This document shows, piece by piece, positions 26,968-37,256 of a stretch of DNA of 64,000 nucleotides. The stretch covers positions 31,523 to 95,522 of the forward strand of contig NZ_BAAAFC010000005.1 in the NCBI RefSeq assembly GCF_039523335.1, given 5' to 3'. Source of the stretch: Marinobacter szutsaonensis. Lineage in GTDB: Bacteria; Pseudomonadota; Gammaproteobacteria; Pseudomonadales; Oleiphilaceae. The stretch's first letter is position 1. The number at the start of each line of letters is the position of its first letter. The notes under the pieces are model-generated. The model did no database searches and was not told where the DNA came from. It saw only the letters and a list, made by a program, of their open reading frames with translations. A program made the translations under genes and the position numbers.

Positions 26968-28242
26968 CTACTGGGTGATCGCGGCCAACTTGCGCTTGGC
27001 TTCCTCGCCCACGTCGCCGCCGGCCTTGGCGGCCTGACTGTAGTAAGCCACGGCCTCGTCACGGCGGTTCTGCTTGACGGCGACATCGCCCATACGCAGG
27101 TAACCGATGGAAGTGGGCACCACCTCATTGGCTTTGGTCAGGTGGTTCCTTGCCTTGTCGACCTTGTTCAGGGCCAGGGCATTCAGGCCGGTTCGAAGCT
27201 GGTACTCGAACATTTCCGGGTACAGGGAAACCGCCTTATCGAAATCCGCCTCGGCCTTCTCCATTTCCTTCTGCTGCTGGTAAATGCGCCCTCTCAGGGA
27301 ATAAAACATGGCTTCCCGGGGCAGGATACGGATGGCCTCGTTGATCTTGCCCAGGGCGGCGTCGTAGTCCTTGTTCGAGGCCAGTTTCAGGGCCTCGTCG
27401 TGGGCATCATACGCTGGCTGCAGTTCTTTCAGCTTGGCCAGCTTGCGCTGGTAGACATCGGCGCCCCGATAACCGCCGGCGCCGATCTTGCTGACCAGTT
27501 CCCGGTTCTCCGCCACACGTTTGGCCGAAGGCGGGTGAGTTGCGAACAGGCCCTGGATAAAGCCCTGGTCACGGCCCTCACTCAGCTCCAGGAACAGCTG
27601 CTGCAGTTCCACGGCCGCCTGGGGATCGTAGCCGGCCTCCTTCATGTAATTGATGCCGTAGTGGTCCGACTCCAGCTCGTCCCCCTGGCTGTACTGAGCC
27701 AGGGCCATCTGTGCGCCGAGCGCTGCACCACCCATGATCAGGCCGGCCCACTCGTTATCGGACACGGCAAACCCGAGGCCTGCCACACCCAGGCTGATCA
27801 GCTGAGCCTGCTGCATGCGCTGGACGCTGTGGCGGGCGGCGGCGTGAACAATCTCGTGCCCCAGTACCGAGGCCAGCTGGGCTTCATCGTCCAGTTTGGT
27901 GAGCAGCCCCCGATTGATGGCAATCTTGCCGCCGGGCAGGGCCCAGGCATTCGGTACGCTGTTGTTCAGAACCACGAACTCATAGGGCAGGTCGGGGCGG
28001 TCACTGACCTGTGCCATCTTCTTGCCCACCTCACTGACATAGAGGTTCAGTTCCGGGTCGATGTAGAACCGGCCACCCTGGGTCTGCTGGGTGGGCACAT
28101 ACTGTTCGGCACCGATGGCCAGTTCCTGGCTTTCGGGGATCAGTGAAAGCTGTTTCTCGCCGGTGACCGGGTTAACGGAGCAACCCGCAATGAATGCAAG
28201 GGCCAGAAACACCAGCCCGAATCGGAATTTGGAAAGAAGCAC
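26968..28242 (-). CDS. M48 family metalloprotease lipoprotein with TPR repeats (BepA-like)
   Basis: A 424-residue periplasmic lipoprotein. The signal peptide ends in the lipobox LAFIAGC. The M48 catalytic motif HEIVHAAARH (HExxH) is followed by a downstream glutamate in DELESDHYG. The C-terminal part, from about residue 270, consists of TPR helices (LQPAYDAHDEALKLASN..., YYSQAAKAGGD). E. coli BepA has the same layout and degrades or chaperones outer-membrane proteins such as LptD. The pairing with LapAB and TesA envelope genes in this window is coincidental in position. Confidence 0.9.
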   Translation of the reverse strand: MLLSKFRFGLVFLALAFIAGCSVNPVTGEKQLSLIPESQELAIGAEQYVPTQQTQGGRFYIDPELNLYVSEVGKKMAQVSDRPDLPYEFVVLNNSVPNAWALPGGKIAINRGLLTKLDDEAQLASVLGHEIVHAAARHSVQRMQQAQLISLGVAGLGFAVSDNEWAGLIMGGAALGAQMALAQYSQGDELESDHYGINYMKEAGYDPQAAVELQQLFLELSEGRDQGFIQGLFATHPPSAKRVAENRELVSKIGAGGYRGADVYQRKLAKLKELQPAYDAHDEALKLASNKDYDAALGKINEAIRILPREAMFYSLRGRIYQQQKEMEKAEADFDKAVSLYPEMFEYQLRTGLNALALNKVDKARNHLTKANEVVPTSIGYLRMGDVAVKQNRRDEAVAYYSQAAKAGGDVGEEAKRKLAAITQ

Positions 28243-28404
28243 GGTTACCTCCTGTACCTGGGTGCCTGGCGGATGTCAGTTTTCTACATGATTGCACGGT
28301 TAGATGAGCCTGAAAACGCCCGTTTTCTGGAGAGGCGCCCGGTCTTGGCGTATTATAGGTAACTGATTCTCATCCCTGTTGTTGATTCCCGACTAAGGCT
28401 TTTC

Positions 28405-29142
28405 ATGGGTAACCTGCTCGAGCTTCTCTCCCTGCTCTGGTTTTTCATCTGCTGGATTGGTTATACCCAGTACTCGAAGCGCAGAGCGTCGGACCGAGCC
28501 TGCCTGTCGAACACTTTGGACCTCTACCGGGAAGACTGGATGAGGGTGATGCTCCGGCGCGACAACCGAATGTCGGACACCTCGGTGGTGGGTAACCTGG
28601 AACGCAACGGTGCCTTCTTCGCCTCCAGCTGTCTGCTGATCCTGGCCGGTATCATCACCGCTCTTGGCTACACCAGTGAGGCCATGGAAGTGTTCGCTGC
28701 CATGCCCTTCAGCGCGATGCCGACCCGGGAGATCTGGGAATTGCGGCTGGTCGTGCTGCTGGTGGTGTTTGTCTATGCCTTTTTCAAATTCACCTGGTCC
28801 ATGCGAATGTATAACTTCGTCGCGGTGATGGTGGGCAGTGCACCCCTGGCCGAGGACACCAAGACCAGCCCGGCAGCCCGGGAGGCCTTTGCCCGCAGTG
28901 CCGGTAATATCTGTAACATGGCCGGGGATGCCTTCAACCTGGGGCTGAGGTCTTTCTACTACGCGATGGCGGTCGTTGCCTGGTTCTTCCACCCCATCGC
29001 ATTCATCGCGGCCTCTACCGTTGTGGTAATTGTTCTCTACCGCCGGGAATTCTGCTCCGATGCCCTGGAGGCGCTGCGCTCGGGCAAAGTGTTTGAGGAA
29101 CCGGCAGCGGCGAAAGCCGAGCAAAAGACCAAATCCAACTGA
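28405..29142 (+). CDS. DUF599 domain membrane protein
   Basis: A 245-residue inner-membrane protein of the DUF599 family, function unknown. Hydrophobic segments lie near residues 3-20, 72-92, 112-135 and 190-222. Typical family features are the early WIGYTQYSKRRA, YREDWMRVMLRRDNRMSD and a ICNMAGDAFNLGLRSFYYAMAVVAWF segment. It starts with ATG after a weak RBS and is followed 18 bp later by two thioesterase genes, probably in one operon. Confidence 0.87.
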   Translation: MGNLLELLSLLWFFICWIGYTQYSKRRASDRACLSNTLDLYREDWMRVMLRRDNRMSDTSVVGNLERNGAFFASSCLLILAGIITALGYTSEAMEVFAAMPFSAMPTREIWELRLVVLLVVFVYAFFKFTWSMRMYNFVAVMVGSAPLAEDTKTSPAAREAFARSAGNICNMAGDAFNLGLRSFYYAMAVVAWFFHPIAFIAASTVVVIVLYRREFCSDALEALRSGKVFEEPAAAKAEQKTKSN

Positions 29143-29160
29143 TCAACAGGATTTTCCTGA

Positions 29161-29631
29161 ATGGATAATCAAACCCGAATAGACCGGGTTACCCGGTTTA
29201 TCGAAACCCTGAACCAGGCCCGAGAGCTGGGTCTGTCCGTCACCGACGCCGGTGACGGTACGCTGACCCTGTGCCTGCCCTACAGCGACCAGATCATTGG
29301 TAACCCGGATACCGGTGTCATCCATGGCGGTGCGATCACTACCCTGATGGACACCACCTCCGGCTGCGTCATCCTCTGCGCCCTGGAGGATTTCGAACTG
29401 TGCCCGACCCTCGACCTGCGGGTGGACTACATGCGCCCGGCACATCCTCACAAACCGGTCTACGCCCGTGCGGAAACCTACCGGATTACCCGCAACATCA
29501 TCTTTACCCGGTGCGAGGCGTACCAGGACGGCGGGGAAACCATTGCCAATTGCGTGGCCACCTTCATGCGCATCGGCAAAGAGGCCAGTCCCAAACACTA
29601 CCGTGACCTGATCGCCGGAGGTGCCAAATGA
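29161..29631 (+). CDS. PaaI-type hotdog thioesterase (first of a pair)
   Basis: A 156-residue hotdog-fold acyl-CoA thioesterase of the PaaI/YbgC-like group. The helix-turn motif VIHGGAITTLMDTTSGC holds the usual HGG and acidic residues, and LDLRVDYMRPA is the core strand. It probably hydrolyses an acyl or aryl CoA thioester in the cytosol. The stop overlaps the start of the next gene by four bases (ATGA), so the two are translationally coupled and may form a mixed oligomer. Confidence 0.88.
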   Translation: MDNQTRIDRVTRFIETLNQARELGLSVTDAGDGTLTLCLPYSDQIIGNPDTGVIHGGAITTLMDTTSGCVILCALEDFELCPTLDLRVDYMRPAHPHKPVYARAETYRITRNIIFTRCEAYQDGGETIANCVATFMRIGKEASPKHYRDLIAGGAK

Positions 29632-30062
29632 CCGATCCGGAAATCCTCCGTTACACCCAGGAAACCGGGGACTTCTCCCGTATGCTCGACAGCATCCCCT
29701 ACGCCACCTGGATTGGCCTGCAGTGCGAGCGCTTCGGGGATGATCTGATCTTTCGCCTGCCGAAAAAGGAATCCAACCTGGGCAACCCGATCCTGCCGGC
29801 CATCCACGGCGGGGTGATCGGCGGCTTCATGGAGATGTCCGCGAACATCTACCTGATCATGTCCCGGGAATCCCTGCGTATGCCCCGCATCGTCGACTTT
29901 TCCCTGGACTACCTGCGCGCCGGCCTGAACCGCGAAACCTTCGCCGAGTGCCGGCTGACCCGGCAGGGCAACCGCGTGGCCAATGTGATGGTCACCGCCT
30001 GGCAGAAATCCCGCTCCCAGCCCATTGCCACCGCCCGGGCGCATTTCCTTCTCGAAGACTGA
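29628..30062 (+). CDS. PaaI-type hotdog thioesterase (second of a pair)
   Basis: A 144-residue hotdog protein, diverged from its neighbour. AIHGGVIGGFMEMSANIYL is the catalytic-helix motif; the acidic residue is shifted relative to the first copy, with E in place of D. IVDFSLDYLRAGLNRETFAECRLTRQGNRVANVMVTAWQ is the classic continuation. The four-base overlap with the upstream gene and the shared fold suggest a duplicated pair that has specialised. The CoA substrate is unknown. Confidence 0.87.
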   Translation: MTDPEILRYTQETGDFSRMLDSIPYATWIGLQCERFGDDLIFRLPKKESNLGNPILPAIHGGVIGGFMEMSANIYLIMSRESLRMPRIVDFSLDYLRAGLNRETFAECRLTRQGNRVANVMVTAWQKSRSQPIATARAHFLLED

Positions 30063-30083
30063 GTTCACCTGACCGATCCGGGG

Positions 30084-30111
30084 CTTGAAATGCCCCGGTA
30101 TGGCCCCATTT
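30084..30111 (+). promoter_or_regulatory. Sigma-32 heat-shock promoter of htpG
   Basis: CTTGAAA (30084-30090) and CCCCATTT (30104-30111) are separated by 13 bp, which matches the sigma-32 consensus (CTTGAAA, 13-15 bp, CCCCATnT) almost perfectly. Predicted start is about 30117-30120, giving a leader near 170 nt. The same bases also form a GC hairpin (30078-30098, CCGGGGC/GCCCCGG, followed by a T-run) that could terminate the thioesterase operon, so terminator and promoter overlap. Confidence 0.85.
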
Positions 30112-30137
30112 TTCCCTCACAGATTAATTCCGTGCAT

Positions 30138-30246
30138 GAAGCAAGTGCGGATGCGTTGCCGAAACACGCTGTGAATACGTCCCTGTACGCTCGGCTCCGC
30201 CATCCATGGCTCCGCACGGTTTCGGCAACGCATCCGCACTTGCTTC
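30138..30246. repeat. Large palindromic element, copy 3, in the htpG leader
   Basis: Perfect 28-bp arms (30138-30165 / 30219-30246) enclose a 53-nt core that aligns without gaps to copy 2: CGCT...ACGTCCCTGTACGCTCGG and CTCCGCCATCCATGGCTCCG. A base pair in the first small hairpin changes from C-G in copies 1 and 2 to T-A here. An outer 7-bp pairing CTCACAG (30116-30122) / CTGTGAG (30253-30259) encloses it. The arms share no sequence with copies 1 and 2. It is wholly inside the predicted htpG 5' leader. Confidence 0.87.
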
Positions 30247-30286
30247 CCAGAACTGTGAGTTACCTTAGGCAGGAGATAGATACACC

Positions 30287-32179
30287 ATGACGGTTGAGAC
30301 GCAAAAAGAAACTCTGGGTTTTCAAACGGAAGTTAAGCAGCTGCTTAACCTGATGATCCATTCCCTGTATTCGAACAAAGAGATTTTCCTTCGTGAGCTG
30401 ATTTCCAACGCTTCGGATGCCGAGGACAAACTGCGCTTTGCCGCCCTGAAGGACGACAAACTGTACGAGGGCGATTCCGAGCTGAAAATCCGCCTGGATT
30501 ACGACAAGGACGCCGGCACCGTGACCCTCACCGATAACGGTATCGGCATGAGCCGGGATGATGTCATCTCCAACCTGGGCACAATCGCCAGGTCCGGTAC
30601 TGCCGAGTTCCTGAAGCAGTTGTCCGGTGATGAGAAGAAGGACAGCAAGCTGATCGGTCAGTTTGGTGTCGGTTTCTACTCCGCGTTCATCGTGGCGGAC
30701 AAGGTCGATGTGTTTACCCGCCGTGCCGGTGCGTCCGCCGAAGAAGGCGTGCATTGGGAATCGAAGGGCGACGGCGAGTTCACCATCGAGCAGGTAAACC
30801 GCGAGCAGCGTGGTACCCAGATCGTCCTGCACCTGAAGTCCGACGCCAAGGAGTTTGCCGACGGCTGGAAACTGCGCAGCCTGGTGAAGAAGTACTCCGA
30901 CCACATTTCCTTCCCGGTGGTGATGAAGTCTGAATCCGAGGAAGAGGAAAAGAAGGGCGAGGACGAAACCGTCAACGACGCTACCGCCCTGTGGACTCTG
31001 CCGCGTACCGAGATCAAGGACGAGGAATACAAGGAGTTCTACAAGCACATCGCCCACGACTTCGAGGATCCGCTGACCTGGTCCCACAATAAGGTCGAGG
31101 GCAAACTGGATTACACCAGCCTGCTGTATATCCCCAAGCGTGCTCCGTTTGACCTGTACAACCGGGAAGCGCCCCGCGGCCTGAAACTGTATGTCCAGCG
31201 CGTGTTCATCATGGACGACGCCGAGCAGTTCCTGCCCCTGTATCTGCGCTTCACCAAGGGTGTGATCGATTCCAACGATCTGTCCCTGAACGTCTCCCGG
31301 GAGATCCTCCAGAACGACAGCACCGTGGACAGCATCCGCACCGCCATGACCAAGCGGGTACTCGATATGCTCTCCAAGCTGGCCAAGAAGCAGCCGGAGG
31401 ACTACCAGGCGTTCTGGAACGAGTTCGGTACCGTTCTGAAAGAAGGCCCGGCCGAGGACTTCAGCAACCGCGAGAAGGTCGCCGGTCTGTTGCGTTTTGC
31501 CACCACCCATACCGGTGAAGCTGCCCAGAACGTTTCCCTCGATGAGTACATCGAGCGGATGAAGGACGGCCAGAAGAAGATCTTCTACATTACCGGTGAC
31601 AACTTCGCCGCCGCCAAGAGCAGTCCGCACCTGGAAGTATTCCGGAAGAAGGGCATCGAGGTGCTGATCCTGTCTGACCGCATCGACGAGTGGATGATGG
31701 GTTACCTCAGCGAGTACGACGGCAAGCAGTTCCAGGACGTCGCCCGTGGTGACCTGGACCTGGGTGAAGTCGAGACCGAAGAGGACAAGAAGCACAAGGA
31801 AGAGGCCGCCGAGGAGCACAAGGACCTGGTCGAGCGCATCAAGAAGGCCCTGGACGACCGGGTTCAGGAAGTGCGGGTGACCAACCGTCTGACCGATTCC
31901 CCGGCGTGCCTGGTGGTTGGTGAGTTCGACATGGGCGCCCAGATGAAGAAGATCATGGAAGCCGCCGGCCAGAAAGTGCCGGAGAGCAAACCGATCTTCG
32001 AAATCAACGTTGACCACCCGCTCGTTCAGCGCCTGGAGACCGAGAAGGGCGAAGAGCGCTTCAAGGAACTCTCCGCCGTCCTGTTTGACCAGGCCACCCT
32101 GGCCAGCGGCGAGCAGCTCAAGGATCCCGGCGCGTATGTGAGCCGGTTGAACCGGCTGTTGCTGGAGCTGGCTAACTGA
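30287..32179 (+). CDS. htpG: Molecular chaperone HtpG (Hsp90)
   Basis: A 630-residue cytosolic Hsp90. The N-terminal GHKL ATPase shows [16 protein letters not shown] (Asn and Asp of the nucleotide site), DNGIGM, and [12 protein letters not shown] middle domain (about 230-500) and C-terminal dimerisation domain follow. The RBS AGGAGA lies 10 bp before the ATG and outside the palindromic element. Transcription is predicted from a sigma-32 promoter 200 bp upstream. A REP-like unit with T-run directly after the stop may serve as terminator. Length is typical of gammaproteobacterial HtpG. Confidence 0.98.
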   Translation: MTVETQKETLGFQTEVKQLLNLMIHSLYSNKEIFLRELISNASDAEDKLRFAALKDDKLYEGDSELKIRLDYDKDAGTVTLTDNGIGMSRDDVISNLGTIARSGTAEFLKQLSGDEKKDSKLIGQFGVGFYSAFIVADKVDVFTRRAGASAEEGVHWESKGDGEFTIEQVNREQRGTQIVLHLKSDAKEFADGWKLRSLVKKYSDHISFPVVMKSESEEEEKKGEDETVNDATALWTLPRTEIKDEEYKEFYKHIAHDFEDPLTWSHNKVEGKLDYTSLLYIPKRAPFDLYNREAPRGLKLYVQRVFIMDDAEQFLPLYLRFTKGVIDSNDLSLNVSREILQNDSTVDSIRTAMTKRVLDMLSKLAKKQPEDYQAFWNEFGTVLKEGPAEDFSNREKVAGLLRFATTHTGEAAQNVSLDEYIERMKDGQKKIFYITGDNFAAAKSSPHLEVFRKKGIEVLILSDRIDEWMMGYLSEYDGKQFQDVARGDLDLGEVETEEDKKHKEEAAEEHKDLVERIKKALDDRVQEVRVTNRLTDSPACLVVGEFDMGAQMKKIMEAAGQKVPESKPIFEINVDHPLVQRLETEKGEERFKELSAVLFDQATLASGEQLKDPGAYVSRLNRLLLELAN

Positions 32180-32200
32180 GGGGTAAGGCCGTGAACATGG

Positions 32201-32434
32201 GGTCAGATGAAAGCTTTCATCTGACCCCTTTTTCATTCCACCCCGGCTCGATCTGAAACCCGGGGTCAGAAGAAAGCTTTCTTCAGACCCCGACCTAACC
32301 TCAGACCCCGGCCATCGCCAGGCGCCAGCCGCCAACTCCGGGGTCAGATGAAAGCCTTCATCTGACCCCTTTTTCATTGCACCCAAGCTCAGTCTGAAAC
32401 CCGGGGTCAGAAGAAAGCTTTCTTCAGACCCCAG
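32201..32434. repeat. REP/BIME-like mosaic: four palindromic units in two tandem pairs
   Basis: Four 30-nt units: 32201-32230 (GATGAA type), 32264-32293 (AGAAG type), 32342-32371 (GATGAA type), 32405-32434 (AGAAG type). Each begins GGGGTC and ends GACCCC. Each pair is separated by exactly 33 nt of similar spacer starting TTTTTCATT, so a 93-nt composite has been duplicated 141 bp apart. The first type is a perfect palindrome; the second has an A/A mismatch. The unit at 32201 with its T-run could terminate htpG. Confidence 0.88.
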
Positions 32435-32543
32435 CTCACCACTCATAGACAAAAACTCTCAAAAGTTTTTCGTTTATTAATTGTCCCTTTCCCCGTCCCC
32501 CGCGCTAAGGTGAAATCGTTCTCGTTAACGCAGGAGCAGTCCG

Positions 32544-32636
32544 ATGTCATCCGAGAAGAGTCTTCCTTCCGTAATGTGGTCAGGCGCTCTCGCTATTCTG
32601 ACGGACTATTTCGGGAACTACGCCATCGCCCAATAG
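32544..32636 (+). CDS. Possible 30-residue small protein upstream of katG
   Basis: ATG at 32544, with GGAG 9 bp upstream, opens a 30-codon frame ending TAG at 32636. The product begins MSSEKSLPSVMWSG and has a short hydrophobic stretch (ALAILTDYFGNYAIA). It lies upstream of the predicted OxyR site, so it is probably not part of the katG transcript. It may be a real small protein, a fragment of an eroded gene, or chance. The region 32435-32543 has nothing else I can support. Confidence 0.25.
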   Translation: MSSEKSLPSVMWSGALAILTDYFGNYAIAQ

Positions 32637-32685
32637 GGCCACAGGCAGGGTCTCGAGACAGGTCGCCGGCGTAACGGGAAAAGCT

Positions 32686-32748
32686 ATAGGGCGTTGCTAT
32701 TAACGCGGTAGGAAACATTCAAGCAGCACAATGTGAATGAACTATATT
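32686..32748 (+). promoter_or_regulatory. OxyR-type operator and promoter of katG
   Basis: Motif ATAG-N7-CTAT-N7-GTAG-N7-TCAA spans 32686-32722. It shows the exact 7-bp spacing of the OxyR tetramer site, with two perfect quarter-sites, one with a single change and a weak fourth. A -10 like TATATT follows at 32743-32748; the -35 region overlaps the end of the site, as expected for an OxyR-activated promoter. The katG start is 60 bp further. Confidence 0.65.
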
Positions 32749-32750
32749 GA

Positions 32751-34979
<2,229 letters not shown>

Positions 34980-34993
34980 GCCAGCAGTAACCG

Positions 34994-35022
34994 GCCGGGC
35001 ATCCTGTTTCGGGATGCCCGGC
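34994..35022 (+). terminator. Hairpin downstream of katG
   Basis: An 11-bp stem GCCGGGCATCC/GGATGCCCGGC with a 7-nt loop, 14 bp after the katG stop. No long T-run, but the stem is strong. Confidence 0.7.
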
Positions 35023-35116
35023 TACCAACTTCCCCCCGAATTCCTTACAATCCGCTCCGCCTGATTTTTGATCAGCCATAACCTTTACCCCTCTTGGTCA
35101 AACCGCTGGAGCCTCC

Positions 35117-36094
35117 ATGCGAATCATCCTTGCCCCAATGGAAGGGCTGGTCGATGCACCCATCCGAGAAACCCTGACGAAAGTTGGCGGGATTGACCGG
35201 TGCGTGACCGAATTCATTCGCGTGACCCATGGCATGCTGCCGCCCCGGATTTTCTACAAGTATGCTCCGGAACTGCATCGCGACTGCGAGACCGAGGTGG
35301 GCACACCGGTGGCTGTGCAACTATTGGGATCAGACCCCGAACAGATGGGCCGCCACGGCCTGAAAGCGGCCGAGCTGGGTGCGACCCAGGTGGACATCAA
35401 CTTCGGCTGCCCGGCCAAGACTGTGAACAAGCATAAGGGCGGCTGTGTGCTGATGCGTGAGCCGGAACTGATGCACGAAATCACCGCCGCCGTGCGCAAA
35501 GCAGTGCCGGCTGAAATCCCCGTGACCGCCAAGATGCGCCTCGGCTATGACGATCGGTCCATGGGCGTGGCCTGTGGCCAGGCCCTGGAAGCCGCCGGCG
35601 CGTCCGAGCTCGTGATTCACGCCCGCAGCAAGGTGGACGGATACAAACCCCCGGCCTACTGGGAGGAGATTGCGCGTGTGCGGGAAGCGGTCAAAGCCCA
35701 TGTGATTGCCAACGGCGAGGTATGGACCGTCGAGGACTACTGGCGTTGCCGTAAAGTGTCCGGCTGTGAAGACGTCATGATCGGCCGAGGGCTGATTGCC
35801 CGTCCGGATCTGGCCGCTCAGATCAAGGCCTCCCAGCGTGGCGACACCTTCACACCGATGACGTGGCTGGAAGCCGTGGCATTGGTGCGGGAATACGCTG
35901 CTGCGCTGCAGACCCGCCTTGAGGACCGGTACGTGACCGGTCGCATCAAGCAGTGGCTGAACTTCCTGCGCCAAGGCTTTGCCGAGGCAGAGTACCTGTG
36001 GCCGCAAGCCCGCAAGATCCGTGAGGTGGCCCCGATGCTTGCGTGCCTGGAGCAGGCCGTACCTTCTGGTGCCCTGAAAGAGCAGGCGGCCTGA
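35117..36094 (+). CDS. dusC: tRNA-dihydrouridine(16) synthase
   Basis: A 325-residue FMN enzyme that reduces U16 of tRNA to dihydrouridine. The Dus signature is visible: APMEGLVDAPIR at the start, then INFGCPAKTVNKHKGGCVLM with the catalytic cysteine, KMRLGYDD, VIHARSK and MIGRGLIARPDL. The MEGLVDAPIRE start and the RQGFAEAEYLWPQAR region point to DusC rather than DusA or DusB. Length is typical. A clear terminator follows. Confidence 0.92.
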   Translation: MRIILAPMEGLVDAPIRETLTKVGGIDRCVTEFIRVTHGMLPPRIFYKYAPELHRDCETEVGTPVAVQLLGSDPEQMGRHGLKAAELGATQVDINFGCPAKTVNKHKGGCVLMREPELMHEITAAVRKAVPAEIPVTAKMRLGYDDRSMGVACGQALEAAGASELVIHARSKVDGYKPPAYWEEIARVREAVKAHVIANGEVWTVEDYWRCRKVSGCEDVMIGRGLIARPDLAAQIKASQRGDTFTPMTWLEAVALVREYAAALQTRLEDRYVTGRIKQWLNFLRQGFAEAEYLWPQARKIREVAPMLACLEQAVPSGALKEQAA

Positions 36095-36125
36095 CAGCTC
36101 TCGTTTTACAACTTTCACTCCCGGA

Positions 36126-36149
36126 AAGCCCCTTTTGAGGGGCTTTTTT
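36126..36149 (+). terminator. Terminator of dusC
   Basis: AAGCCCC-TTTTGA-GGGGCTT followed by six T, 31 bp after the stop: a standard intrinsic terminator. Confidence 0.92.
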
Positions 36150-36251
36150 GCGTCCCCCGGATTCGCGGGCGGGTCTACACTGGTACGAACAGGCAGTTTG
36201 ACCGTACTAACACAGACCAATAACAAAGAACGGGATAGGAGACGCCATCTC

Positions 36252-37247
36252 ATGAATAACGGGATAGTCAGGCGGGCCCTGGTGGGTATCGCCGCAAGTG
36301 CAGGTCTGTTCGTGGCAGGAGCCGGGTTGGCACAGGCCCAGGAAGACGGGCAGGTGAAGGTAACGCCTCTGGGAAGTCATGACGGCGAGTTCTGTGTGGT
36401 GGACCGCGCCATGGTGTTCGAGGACCCCAACGGCACGCGCATTCTCTATGATGCTGGCCGCACCGTGGCCGGCGCCGACGATCCACGGCTCGGTGACATC
36501 GACGTGGTGCTGGTGTCCCATATGCACGGTGACCACGTGGGCGATCGCCGCATCGAGGCGGTGAACCGGGGCGCGTGCGGCTCACCGGAGTTTCCGGTGG
36601 TCACTCTACCGCAGTCCAATACCGTGGATATCGCGGTCGCGAAGCAGGCCACCATTGTGACCGGCAGTGAAATGCCGGCGTTCTTTGCCGCCAGGCTCGA
36701 AGCCGCCGGTGCGGACAAATCCAGATCCCAGCTGGTTCGCTTCGGTGCCAGTAAAGAAGTGGGTGGTGTGAAGATCACAACCGTGCCTGCCGTTCACAGT
36801 AACGGCGTGTCGCCATCCTTCCTGACCGGGCCGCTGGCGGAATACCTGAAAGCTGCCGGTGTGTCCGCGAGTGTCGGGCCGCCCACCGGTTATGTGTTGA
36901 CTTTCTCCAACGGGCTGGTGGTTTATCTTTCCGGTGATACCGGTATTACCGCGGAGCAGAAACTGGTGGTGGCCGACCACTACGGTGCCGAACTGGTGGT
37001 GATGAACATCGGGGACACCTTCACCACCGGCCCGACTGAGGCTGCCTACGTCATCAACGATCTGATCAAACCCAGGGCGGTGATTCCGTCCCACGCCAAT
37101 GAACCGGCCACCGAAGGGGGCAAGGTGAAAGAGGGCACTCGCACGGCAGCCTTCCGTGATGCCGTGAATGTGCCCGTACACATCCCCCTCAGCGGCCGTA
37201 CCATGGTGTTCAATGGCAACGGCAAATGCGTGGATATCTGCGACTAG
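36252..37247 (+). CDS. Exported MBL-fold metallo-hydrolase
   Basis: A 331-residue secreted metallo-beta-lactamase-fold protein. The start MNNGIVRRALVG is preferred: the signal peptide (about 1-29, cleaved after AQAQ or LAQA) begins there, and the RR pair near its start hints at Tat export. The zinc motif SHMHGDHVGDRR (HxHxDH) and later VYLSGDTG (aspartate) with PSHAN (histidine) are intact. Resembles UlaG/metal-dependent hydrolases rather than lactamases. Substrate unknown. Terminator-flanked on the left, convergent with the aldolase on the right. Confidence 0.83.
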   Translation: MNNGIVRRALVGIAASAGLFVAGAGLAQAQEDGQVKVTPLGSHDGEFCVVDRAMVFEDPNGTRILYDAGRTVAGADDPRLGDIDVVLVSHMHGDHVGDRRIEAVNRGACGSPEFPVVTLPQSNTVDIAVAKQATIVTGSEMPAFFAARLEAAGADKSRSQLVRFGASKEVGGVKITTVPAVHSNGVSPSFLTGPLAEYLKAAGVSASVGPPTGYVLTFSNGLVVYLSGDTGITAEQKLVVADHYGAELVVMNIGDTFTTGPTEAAYVINDLIKPRAVIPSHANEPATEGGKVKEGTRTAAFRDAVNVPVHIPLSGRTMVFNGNGKCVDICD

Positions 37248-37256
37248 GCAAGCGCC

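Noticed and set aside
30090..30290. A 66-codon frame across palindromic element 3
   Set aside because: It spans the element and the htpG RBS and start, so it is explained by the repeat and not a gene.
30260..32452. A 730-codon minus-strand frame opposite htpG
   Set aside because: Shadow frame across htpG and the REP-like repeats; the HtpG signature is on the plus strand.
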